This document shows, in pieces, positions 53,401-60,738 of a stretch of 64,000 nt of DNA. Each line of letters begins with the position of its first letter. The first letter of the stretch is position 1. Position numbers and translations under genes: made by a program. Source of the stretch: Stygiobacter sp043807765 (lineage in GTDB: Bacteria > Bacteroidota > Ignavibacteria > Ignavibacteriales > Melioribacteraceae); the NCBI GenBank assembly GCA_043807765.1, contig JAZDFQ010000062.1, positions 43,323-107,322 of the forward strand, read 5' to 3'. The notes beneath the pieces were generated by a model. It was not told where the DNA came from and did not search any database. It worked only from the letters and a program-made list of their open reading frames with translations.

Positions 53401-56018
53401 TTACTCCATGTTACTGTACGACCGGATTCTGCAACCGGATTATTGGAAGCATCTGCAAGTTGTGCCGTTATAGTTACTGTAGAACCGGCAACCGGAGTGT
53501 AATTACTAGATGTTACTATGTATTTGGTTGCAGTATTTTCTAATGGTGTTTCCCATAAGCCTCTGCCAAATGTTGCTGCTCTTAATCTGTCTTGACTCTG
53601 AGAAGCACCGTAATAAATCTCTAACTCTGTTACTACTACATTAGGCAAACCGATATTAAATAAAGCCCAATCTTGTCCGGGCATTTTTTCATAAACGCCT
53701 ACATCAGTTCCAATGAATAAGTGAGAAGCGGAATTTCTAACATTTTGAACAACACACATAACCGGTAGATTAGGCAGCGTGCCGGAAATATTTGTCCATG
53801 TGGTACCGCCGTCTGTTGTTTCAAAAATTTTGCTGCCGGAAGTAAATCCTCCAAACGTTACCCAAACGGTATTCGGATCAGTTGCTTTTACTGCAATATA
53901 TGTAATGCTTGATGTTGCAACCGGTAAAGTTCCGGTTATATTTGTCCATGTAGGCGTAGCAACAGTTGCATCTGTAGTTTTCCAAAGATGAGTTTTATCG
54001 GAAGCATAAATTACATCTGTATTAGTAGATGCAATAGCAAGAGCGCGTAACTTATCAGTTGCACTTAATATAGAAGAAATTGAGGACCATGTATTTCCTC
54101 TGTCTGTTGTTTTCCAAATTTGGTCATAACCGGCATATAAAGTTTGGCTGTTATTAGGATCCATAATATAAGGTGTAACCCAAGCACCATCCGGTTTACC
54201 GCCAGGTATGTTTGCAGAAATATCTGTAGGGAAAGTACTACCGGTATTAATACTTCTTGAAATCTGTCCATCTACATAAGTTGCGTACATATAAGTAGGA
54301 TCGGTATGATCAATAATACACTCCATACCATCACCGCCCTTTGCATCTGTCCACGTTCCACTCGAATAGAGTTTGGTGCCATTGTCCTGTAAACCAGTTA
54401 TTACTTTTGTTACATCAGATTTTGATACTCCTAACCTATACATCTGACTTATTACCAACCCATTTGTTTTATCAACATAATCTGAACCGGCATCTAACCA
54501 ATCGCTGTTAGTCAGCTGAGCACGATAAACTCCACCATCATTTCCTTCGAACAAAACATTAGAACTCTGAAATTTCAATGCATGTTTATCAGCATGAACT
54601 TTGCGATATCTATTTGGAATTGTCCCATTGCTGCTCCAATGCGTCTTTATTTTCCAAGTAGTTCCACCATCAGAGGTCATCCATGTATTTACTCCACCAA
54701 TAAAAACAATGTTTGCATCCGATGGAGAAGCAGCAATACATAAATCGTAAGTTCCTTGACCTTCTGTGAGATCATTTGCATCAACATCATACCCAAGTAA
54801 ATTATGATTGGCTACTTGCCCATCCCAGATTTGTGTAAAGGTAAGTCCGCTATCAGTAGATTTAAGTATAGAACGAAGTTTGCTAGGCTGGCTATAAACC
54901 GCATAAACAACAGTAGGATCATTTGCTGAGACAGCTAATTCAATTCTACCACTTCCGGCAACACCCATAAACACTTTGTTTATGCCTGACCAACCGGAAG
55001 ATGTTCCACTCCAGGTTGCACCCGCATCAGAGGTTCTATAAATAAATGCTTCGGTATTTGAATATACACTCTTTGTTGAAGCATAAATTGTATTTTCATC
55101 ACCAGGCTTAAATTCCATATCAATAACATAGGAATAAGGTGTATTTGCAACTTTTGACCAGCTTGTTCCGCTATTAGTAGATTTATAAATACCATCTAGA
55201 TAAACTGAAGCATAAAGAGTAGTATTATTTGACGCAAGCAAGAGTCTGCCGATAATTTTATTATCAGCATTCAGTCTAGTAAGCCCGGTTGCTGCCCAAG
55301 TTGATCCGCCGTCTGTACTTTTGTAAATCCCAAGCGAATTATTGTCTGCACGCATTCCAGCGCCAAGAGTGTTCATACTTGAACCATCACGGTCACCGGT
55401 AACAATGTAAATTGTGTTGGATGTTGCATAATCTGAGGGAATTGCAATATCACTAACTCCAATAACAGGCATATTATTATTTAAGCATTCCCAGTTTGTA
55501 CCATTATCGGTAGTTTTCCAAATTCCTCCCGAAGGTGAACCAACCCAATAAGTGTTTGTATCTGTAGGATGAAAAGCCACACAGTTTATTCTTCCAATGC
55601 CGGCATAACCGCCTATTGAAGAATTTGTACCGAGATTTGTCCAACTAGCATTCGAAAGAATTCCGGTAGTTTTTCTTAACCGGGAGCTATTTTTTTCAAA
55701 TTCTATTGCACTTGTCGTAGAAGGAAACTCTCCGGTTACCGGATTTACTCTTTGTTCCCAGATCCATTCTTCTCTTTTAAATTGTTTCCAGCCGCCGGCT
55801 TTTTTCTTAACTCCATTTACATAATAATAGCCACCATCAACATTCTTATCAGCCCAGTAATCATTAAATGCTTTGCTGATTTCCTTTAGAGTAAGCTTTC
55901 TACCGGAGGCACTTGATACGTCGTTAGAGCCGGGCAATCTGCTTTGCCACTGTGAAAATAATTGTGAGGTTACTGTTAAAATTAGAAATACGATAGTTGA
56001 ACGGGTAAAAAACTTCAT
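50490..56018 (-). CDS. Large secreted protein: BNR/sortilin-type propeller, three Ig-like repeats, Fn3-like modules, T9SS tail
   Basis: 1842 aa with a signal peptide (~1-22). The N-terminal ~750 residues contain many DGGxTW, TTDNGTNW and STDGGSTWAATG motifs of BNR/VPS10-sortilin-like propellers. Residues ~830-1127 are three near-identical ~100-aa Ig-like repeats (ATKYIVTSSNYTPGAGSS, VTITAQLADANNNPVSTAGL, VTNASGIATVTF). Residues ~1140-1740 hold Fn3-like modules (SAGSRYWWRVRI, GVTYYWQVRSRL, NQKYYWRVRTKT). The last ~75 residues (FELAQNYPNPFNPSTVISF ... SSNKMILVK) are a T9SS type A domain. It should be a cell-surface or secreted adhesin or polymer-binding protein; no catalytic motif was seen. The gene is monocistronic, starting at an ATG ~330 bp from the divergent tRNA gene. 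Confidence 0.85.
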   Translation of the reverse strand: MKFFTRSTIVFLILTVTSQLFSQWQSRLPGSNDVSSASGRKLTLKEISKAFNDYWADKNVDGGYYYVNGVKKKAGGWKQFKREEWIWEQRVNPVTGEFPSTTSAIEFEKNSSRLRKTTGILSNASWTNLGTNSSIGGYAGIGRINCVAFHPTDTNTYWVGSPSGGIWKTTDNGTNWECLNNNMPVIGVSDIAIPSDYATSNTIYIVTGDRDGSSMNTLGAGMRADNNSLGIYKSTDGGSTWAATGLTRLNADNKIIGRLLLASNNTTLYASVYLDGIYKSTNSGTSWSKVANTPYSYVIDMEFKPGDENTIYASTKSVYSNTEAFIYRTSDAGATWSGTSSGWSGINKVFMGVAGSGRIELAVSANDPTVVYAVYSQPSKLRSILKSTDSGLTFTQIWDGQVANHNLLGYDVDANDLTEGQGTYDLCIAASPSDANIVFIGGVNTWMTSDGGTTWKIKTHWSSNGTIPNRYRKVHADKHALKFQSSNVLFEGNDGGVYRAQLTNSDWLDAGSDYVDKTNGLVISQMYRLGVSKSDVTKVITGLQDNGTKLYSSGTWTDAKGGDGMECIIDHTDPTYMYATYVDGQISRSINTGSTFPTDISANIPGGKPDGAWVTPYIMDPNNSQTLYAGYDQIWKTTDRGNTWSSISSILSATDKLRALAIASTNTDVIYASDKTHLWKTTDATVATPTWTNITGTLPVATSSITYIAVKATDPNTVWVTFGGFTSGSKIFETTDGGTTWTNISGTLPNLPVMCVVQNVRNSASHLFIGTDVGVYEKMPGQDWALFNIGLPNVVVTELEIYYGASQSQDRLRAATFGRGLWETPLENTATKYIVTSSNYTPVAGSTVTITAQLADASNNPVAESGRTVTWSKSNVNGSFSSASSVTNASGIATITFTTHTLAGTNTTVTGNDGIVNGTSPVITTITGAATKYIVISSDYTPGAGSSVTITAQLADANNNPVSTAGLTVTWTKSDANGSFSSASSLTNASGIATVTFTTHIVTGTASTVTANDGTLNGTSNTITTTSGVATKYIVTSSNYTPGAGSSVTITAQLADVNNNPVSTAGLTVTWTKSDANGSFSSVTSVTNASGIATVTFTTHTIGGTATTVTANDGTLNGISATITTSGGVVNPIVITLINPSNNSIGISIAPLFSWSGSGSGVPVYSLTIATDSLFTNVNYGPVTVTSPYQLPDMNSLSNSTVYYWRITATLPGPVVSSSKGIFTTIYATTPYLVSPAQASAIIGSMINFVWTLPVVGLQYSVELDNDANFSSQIPGFPTAQSSSNYFGYTYDSSILTPGTYYWRVKSYNTSGILVSISSAGSFTISGPPTAIPSYPINLATVYTSSPTIYWYLNNYLYNGTVYYRIRYGTSSGVYSNTTTFTTYNYFTLSDLTIGSNYYYVIDASSSSNFASYTTSAEGSFVVFYSSVSAIPIYKIYPAYNTYVYSLTPTLYWYLGLYIPGVMFDLQVDNSSNSFPSPEISLTNVPNYYYTTSALSAGSRYWWRVRISGSTTWSGYESFTVHSSAASYSYPTAIIPKLDTPASGLVVEAQNFVVSWLANTASQLEYEVIHSSDPTLSLGVLLNTTSPKGGSSSWLTTNSYSLSGLSKGVTYYWQVRSRLTSDKNAVSNFSTVGQFTVSPGNAPVVALPVNPIVGATINATAANLSWIIPAQSTSTLVYDLEVSKNKDMSSAMLVSNLDQPNYKVNNLSPNQKYYWRVRTKTTTGLTSDYSYNGEFNTSSSTNSNQEFVVPTKFELAQNYPNPFNPSTVISFSLTQNSFVSLRVFDILGREVKTLVSNEMSSGTYSVNWDGDDNTGNKVTTGTYIYRITADNFVSSNKMILVK
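52635..53531 (-). repeat. Three tandem ~300-bp repeats coding for Ig-like domains
   Basis: Units at about 53232-53531, 52932-53231 and 52635-52931. Units 2 and 3 are closest to each other. DNA identity is high (long identical stretches such as the NASGIAT and ADANNNPV regions), so copy number could change by recombination. These are protein-coding repeats, not a CRISPR array. Confidence 0.85.
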
Positions 56019-56345
56019 TTCAATCCTCTTGACGAATTTTTACTAGCTTCCTTTCTTTAGATTAATTATTTACAACTATGACAAATACAAAAGCGCATAA
56101 CAATCCGTAAGGGGAATCATTATTCATCAAATTGTATTTTGTTCGGCTGGAACTACTTTACGAAATGTATTTTTATAAAACTTGCCTTACTAACAATTTA
56201 AAATTAATGAATTGTAGTTTAGATTTCAAATCTGATTTATAAATATTTTAATTCGCTACTAATGCAAAAAAAACTTCTACATGCTTAATTTTGTAACAGA
56301 TTTTTTGATATTAAGGAAACAATAACTAATTTTGCGAGCCAAAAA
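56019..56345. other. Divergent intergenic region, 327 bp
   Basis: It separates the minus-strand secreted-protein gene from the plus-strand tRNA-tig-clpP run, so it must hold promoters in both directions. A good plus-strand promoter is seen at its right end (listed separately). No clear minus-strand promoter and no gene was seen; the sequence is AT-rich. Confidence 0.55.
56304..56334 (+). promoter_or_regulatory. Bacteroidota-type promoter of the tRNA-Leu/tig/clpP run
   Basis: TTTG at 56304-56307, exactly 19 nt, then TAATTTTG at 56327-56334, matching the -33 TTTG and -7 TAnnTTTG consensus with the standard spacing. The tRNA begins 12 bp downstream, so transcription should start just before it. 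Confidence 0.75.
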
Positions 56346-56428
56346 GCGAGAGTGGCGGAATTGGCAGACGCGCTAGACTTAGGATCTAGTACCCAAAAGG
56401 TGTGGGGGTTCGAGTCCCCCCTTTCGCA
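56346..56428 (+). tRNA. tRNA-Leu (anticodon TAG)
   Basis: 83 nt, class II. Acceptor stem GCGAGAG/CTTTCGC with one G-U pair, D-loop GGCGGAATTGGCAGACG, anticodon loop CTTAGGA giving TAG between GCTAGA-type arms, a long variable arm (CCCAAAAGGTGTGG), and T arm GGGGGTTCGAGTCCCCC. The discriminator base is A and the CCA is not encoded, so the tRNA nucleotidyltransferase must add it. The variable arm and A discriminator fit leucine. Confidence 0.95.
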
Positions 56429-56454
56429 CAATATTAATTAGAACCGAGGAATAT

Positions 56455-57762
56455 TTGGAAGTAAAAGTAACCCAACCTAGTGCCGATCAACAAGAAGTTG
56501 AAATATCCCTAACCTACGAAGAAATCCAGCCCGAAATTCAGAATGCCTACAAAGAGGAAGCCAAGAAACTTACTATTGATGGTTTTAGAAAAGGTAAAGC
56601 TCCTATGGGCATGATTAAAAAGCTTTACGGCGAAGCTATTGAATACAAAGCAAGTGAGGATATTTCTACTAAGAAATTTTGGGATGCTGTAGATCAAGAA
56701 GGATTGAAACCAATCAGCACACCGCAGTTATTGGATATAGATTTTGTACCGAGCGAAAAACTTGCTTTCAAGGTTAGATATGAAGTTAAACCTAAAATTG
56801 AAGTAAAAGATTATTCCGGAATTGAAATTGAGAAACCGATCTTCAAATTTGAATCTGCCGATGTTGATAAAGAAATTGATTTTATGCTGAAACCGCATGT
56901 GAAATATGAAGAAGTTGATGTAGTATCAGATTTGAATCATAAAATTACAGTTGACTTGCAACGCATGGATGATAAAGGCTTACCGATGGAAGGTTCTAGA
57001 AGTGAGAACATTCAAATCGATTTGAGCGATGAAAAAGTAAATCCGCAGATCAAAGAAAACGCACTGAATAAAAAAGTTGGCGAAGAATTTGAGTTCGTAT
57101 TTACAGATGAACATCATCATGGCGAAGAACTACACAAAGAAGAATTCAGATACAGTGCAGACTTAATCAAGGTTGAAAAATTAGTTAAGCCGGATATGAC
57201 TGAAGATTTGATCAAGAAAGTCTCCAAAAATAAAGCTACAACTCTTGATGAGTTAAAATCGCAGTTAGAGAAGAACTTTGAAGAATATTACACAAAGCAG
57301 ACAGAAGAAATTGTTACCAACAGCTTATTAGATAAAGTTGTAAAGAATAATGACTTTACCGCTCCTCAAGGTTACGTTAATACTTTGCATAAAAGAATGG
57401 TTGATGCCGAAAGAGAAAACGCAAAACGCTACAAAGCACCCAACTTTGATGAAACTGCTGTTGCTGAATATTTTAAACCGCGTGCTGAATGGAATGCTAA
57501 GTGGCAAATCATCATGGAAACTTTAGCTGAAAAAGAGAATATCAAAGTAGACGATTCCGAACTTGAAGAACTTGCTAAGAAGGAAGCTGAACAAACCGGA
57601 ATTACAATAGCTAAATTGATGAAGTATTATAAAGACACCAACCGTGTGGATATGCTGCTCGAAGAAAAAGTAATTAAGTTCTTAAAAGATAACGCAAAGA
57701 TTACTGAAGTTGATGCTGCTGAAAAAATGAAAGAGAGCAAAGGACACAAACATGAACACTAA
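56455..57762 (+). CDS. tig: Trigger factor, ribosome-associated chaperone/peptidyl-prolyl isomerase
   Basis: 435 aa, normal length. The start is TTG with GAGG ~8 bp before it; EVKVTQPSADQQEVEISLTYEEIQ ... GFRKGKAPMGMIKKLYGEAI is the ribosome-binding N-terminal domain with the GFRxGKxP tail signature. A central FKBP-like region with a reduced core (~150-240) and a helical C-terminal domain follow, ending in a Lys/His-rich tail (ESKGHKHEH). It binds near the ribosome exit and folds nascent chains. It is followed by clpP with an 11-bp overlap, the common tig-clpP order; clpX is not next here, since an S9 peptidase gene follows a terminator. Confidence 0.9.
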   Translation: MEVKVTQPSADQQEVEISLTYEEIQPEIQNAYKEEAKKLTIDGFRKGKAPMGMIKKLYGEAIEYKASEDISTKKFWDAVDQEGLKPISTPQLLDIDFVPSEKLAFKVRYEVKPKIEVKDYSGIEIEKPIFKFESADVDKEIDFMLKPHVKYEEVDVVSDLNHKITVDLQRMDDKGLPMEGSRSENIQIDLSDEKVNPQIKENALNKKVGEEFEFVFTDEHHHGEELHKEEFRYSADLIKVEKLVKPDMTEDLIKKVSKNKATTLDELKSQLEKNFEEYYTKQTEEIVTNSLLDKVVKNNDFTAPQGYVNTLHKRMVDAERENAKRYKAPNFDETAVAEYFKPRAEWNAKWQIIMETLAEKENIKVDDSELEELAKKEAEQTGITIAKLMKYYKDTNRVDMLLEEKVIKFLKDNAKITEVDAAEKMKESKGHKHEH

Positions 57763-58417
57763 AATCCGCAGTTACGAAGAATATCTTAATCAACCGCAGA
57801 TTATGAACCAGCTTGTTCCTTATGTAATTGAACAAACCGGACGCGGTGAACGTGGAATGGATATTTTTTCTCGCCTTCTTCGTGAAAGGATTATTTTTCT
57901 CGGTACTGCAGTTGATGATCACATTGCAAGTTTAATTATTGCTCAGTTACTCTTTTTAGAAGCTGAAGATCCGGAAAAAGATATTAATCTTTACATCAAT
58001 TCTCCGGGTGGAAGCGTTTCTGCGGGTTTAGCAATTTATGATACTATGAATTACATCAAATCCAAAGTCTCTACAATATGTGTTGGTTTGGCTGCAAGCA
58101 TGGGTGCTGTACTTTTAGCCGGAGGTGAAGCCGGTAAAAGATCGGCTCTTCCCCACTCTAAAATTATGATTCATCAGCCCTGGGTTGGTGGTTTACAAGG
58201 CCAAACTATAGATATTGAAATTCACGCAAAAGAAATGATTAAAACTCGTGATGTTTTATATAATATTCTTTCAACTGCTACCGGAAAATCCTTCGATCAG
58301 ATTATGAAAGACTGCGACAGAGATTATTATCTAACTTCCGAGGAAGCAAAAGAATATAAACTGATTGACAGTATCTTGATTCAGCGGGCAACCCCTACGA
58401 ACAACACAAAAAAATAA
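57752..58417 (+). CDS. clpP: ATP-dependent Clp protease proteolytic subunit
   Basis: 221 aa, including a longer N-terminus than the E. coli enzyme. The catalytic triad is S116 (GLAASMGAVLL), H141 (KIMIHQPWVGG) and the Asp at ~191 (DRDYYLTSEEA). INSPGGSVSAG and the DEDPEKDI-like entry segment (AEDPEKDINLYINSPGG) are classic. It forms a barrel that degrades proteins fed by ClpX or ClpA; the partner ATPase gene is not in the window. It overlaps the tig gene by 11 bp and is followed by a terminator. Confidence 0.96.
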   Translation: MNTKIRSYEEYLNQPQIMNQLVPYVIEQTGRGERGMDIFSRLLRERIIFLGTAVDDHIASLIIAQLLFLEAEDPEKDINLYINSPGGSVSAGLAIYDTMNYIKSKVSTICVGLAASMGAVLLAGGEAGKRSALPHSKIMIHQPWVGGLQGQTIDIEIHAKEMIKTRDVLYNILSTATGKSFDQIMKDCDRDYYLTSEEAKEYKLIDSILIQRATPTNNTKK

Positions 58418-58436
58418 AATGTAATTGATCCTTATA

Positions 58437-58464
58437 GGGGCAACTTAGTTTGCCCCTTTTTGTT
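58437..58464 (+). terminator. Rho-independent terminator after clpP
   Basis: GGGGCAA-CTTAG-TTTGCCCC stem followed by TTTTTGTTTT, 20 bp downstream of the clpP stop. The next gene starts ~22 bp after it, so that gene needs read-through or a promoter inside this short gap. Confidence 0.85.
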
Positions 58465-58486
58465 TTAAACAACCCGGAGTTACAAA

Positions 58487-60634
58487 ATGAAAATGATTAA
58501 AAACTTTTTTGTTCTGGCTTTATTATTCGTTGTTTCAGTTTCAGCACAGCAAAAACTTTTTACCGTTGAAGATGTTGTTATGGGTGGCGGCAGAATGGGC
58601 GGACAAGCTTATCGTCAATTATCTTGGATTCCTTCGACTGATTCATATTCTTGGACTGAAGGAAACGGCGAAAAAACGGTTCTACTTTCTTCTCAACCAA
58701 AATCGACCAAAATAGATACTCTGCTAAAGCTAATCGATTTGAATGCTAAGTTCAAGGAGATGAATGAGAAACCAATTAATGCCTTCATGCCTACTTGGAT
58801 TAGCAGTGAAGAATTTACTTTTTGGAACGCCACTCAGTTTTTCGCTTATAATGTTAAGTATAAGAAATTGACTAAAAACAATTCTTTGGGCGACGGTACT
58901 GAAAACCGCACGATAGCACCAAACAATAAACTTGTTGCATACACAATTAAGAATAACTTATATGTAAATATCGAGGGGAAACAAACTCAGATAACCACCG
59001 ATAAGGATTCTAATATTGTTAACGGACAATCTGTTCATCGCAATGAATTTGGAATTAATGGCGGAATATTCTGGTCGCCAAAGAGCAACTATATCGCCTA
59101 TTACAGAATGGACGAATCGATGGTTACAAACTATCCTCTTGTAGATGTTTCTAAAACACCCGCTGTAGTAAGCAACACCAAATATCCAATGACCGGACAA
59201 ACCAGTCATCACGTAACTGTTGGTTTTTATGAAATAAAAACCGGCAAAACTGTTTGGTTAAAGACCGGCGAACCGCTCGATCAATATTTAACATGCTTAA
59301 CGTGGGCCCCCGATGAAAAAACTTTTTTCATTGCTCATTTGAATAGAGATCAGAATCATATGGAAATGAAAAAATATGATGTTGCTTCCGGCGACATGTT
59401 AAAGATTCTATTCGAAGAAAAAAGTGATAAGTATGTTGAGCCGCAACAAGATTTGATTTTCTTACCAAATTCGAATGACAAATTCCTCTGGCAGTCTCAG
59501 CGCGACGGGTTCAATCATCTTTACCTTTATGATACCGAAGGGGAACTTATCAAGCAAGTTACTCAAGGTAAGTGGGTTGTTACCGGATTTAGCGGATTTG
59601 ATAAATCTGCAAAAAACATTTTTGTGACTACTACAAAAGAATCCCCAATGGAAAGGCACTTTTACAAAGTGAATATTGAAAACAACAAGATGGAGAGAAT
59701 TACTAAAGAAAGCGGAACGCACAATACAAGTGTATGCGCAAATTCAGAATATATTATTGATTCCTATACAAATTACACTACTCCGCGCATAACAAATATT
59801 CTTAACGCTAAATCTGAAATTGTTAAGAATCTGGTTAAGACAGAAAATCCATATAAAGATTACAACATGCCGATTACAAAACTTTTCCAAATTAAAAACG
59901 CGGCCAATATCGATCTCTACTGCAGAATGATTTTGCCGGCCAATTTTGATTCCACTAAAAAGTATCCGGTAATTTTCTACGTTTACGGAGGTCCACATGC
60001 TCAAGAAGTAAACAATATATTTGGAAGCGGACGTTACTTCAACTGGTTTTATCTGATGGCGCAGAAAGGCTACATCGTTTTCACATTGGATAATCGCGGC
60101 TCCGCTAACCGTGGTTTGGAATTTGAGCAAGCAACTTTCCGCCGTTTAGGAACTTTCGAAGTTGAAGATCAAATGACGGGTGTGAATTATCTTAAAATTC
60201 TTTCTTTTGTCGATCCAAACCGTTTTGGAGTTTATGGATGGAGCTACGGCGGATTTATGGCAACTTCTCTTATGCTTCGTACCAACAATGCTTTCAAAGT
60301 TGCTGTTGCCGGCGGTGCAGTTATCGATTGGAAATTTTACGAAGTAATGTATGGGGAGCGCTATATGGATACACCGCAAACAAACCCGGAAGGTTACAAG
60401 GAAGCCAGTTTGCTCAATTATGTAGAGAACTTGAAAGGAAAACTTTTGTTAGTGCATGGGACTTCTGACCCAACTGTAGTTTGGCAAAACACACTGACTT
60501 TAGTAAAGAAAGCACAAGAATTGAACAAACCTTTGGATTACTTCCCTTATGTCGGCCATCCGCATGGCGTTGGCGGCCGCGATGCACTCCATCTTTACAC
60601 TAAAATCACCAATTACTTTTTAGACAATTTGTGA
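58487..60634 (+). CDS. S9 family dipeptidyl peptidase IV-like serine peptidase
   Basis: 715 aa with a signal peptide (~1-20). The N-terminal ~430 residues are the DPPIV-type beta-propeller region (YSWTEGNGEKTVLLSS, SVHRNEFGINGGIFWSPKSNYIAYYRMDES). The C-terminal alpha/beta-hydrolase has S586 in GWSYGGFM, D661 in HGTSDPTVV and a His in the GHPHGVGG segment (~691 or 693), the complete triad. NRGSANRG and YVYGGPHAQ segments are shared with the DPP4/prolyl oligopeptidase family. It should remove dipeptides, often X-Pro, from peptides outside the cytoplasm. It lacks a T9SS tail, so it is likely periplasmic. It is followed by a perfect hairpin terminator. Confidence 0.92.
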   Translation: MKMIKNFFVLALLFVVSVSAQQKLFTVEDVVMGGGRMGGQAYRQLSWIPSTDSYSWTEGNGEKTVLLSSQPKSTKIDTLLKLIDLNAKFKEMNEKPINAFMPTWISSEEFTFWNATQFFAYNVKYKKLTKNNSLGDGTENRTIAPNNKLVAYTIKNNLYVNIEGKQTQITTDKDSNIVNGQSVHRNEFGINGGIFWSPKSNYIAYYRMDESMVTNYPLVDVSKTPAVVSNTKYPMTGQTSHHVTVGFYEIKTGKTVWLKTGEPLDQYLTCLTWAPDEKTFFIAHLNRDQNHMEMKKYDVASGDMLKILFEEKSDKYVEPQQDLIFLPNSNDKFLWQSQRDGFNHLYLYDTEGELIKQVTQGKWVVTGFSGFDKSAKNIFVTTTKESPMERHFYKVNIENNKMERITKESGTHNTSVCANSEYIIDSYTNYTTPRITNILNAKSEIVKNLVKTENPYKDYNMPITKLFQIKNAANIDLYCRMILPANFDSTKKYPVIFYVYGGPHAQEVNNIFGSGRYFNWFYLMAQKGYIVFTLDNRGSANRGLEFEQATFRRLGTFEVEDQMTGVNYLKILSFVDPNRFGVYGWSYGGFMATSLMLRTNNAFKVAVAGGAVIDWKFYEVMYGERYMDTPQTNPEGYKEASLLNYVENLKGKLLLVHGTSDPTVVWQNTLTLVKKAQELNKPLDYFPYVGHPHGVGGRDALHLYTKITNYFLDNL

Positions 60635-60639
60635 CACAG

Positions 60640-60665
60640 AGCGGAGATTTCCTCTCCGCTTGTTT
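60640..60665 (+). terminator. Hairpin terminator after the S9 peptidase gene
   Basis: Perfect 8-bp arms AGCGGAGA and TCTCCGCT with a 5-nt loop, directly followed by TGTTTC. It is 6 bp after the stop codon. Confidence 0.75.
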
Positions 60666-60738
60666 CAACTCTTAGTTAAAATCTTTATTTTTATTTGCGA
60701 TAATAGAGAATGAATCCATACACTTTAACGGGACTAAA

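Noticed and set aside
52635..53531. Regular ~300-bp repeats that might suggest a CRISPR array or satellite
   Set aside because: Unit length is far too long for CRISPR and all three lie in frame within one large gene coding for Ig-like domains.
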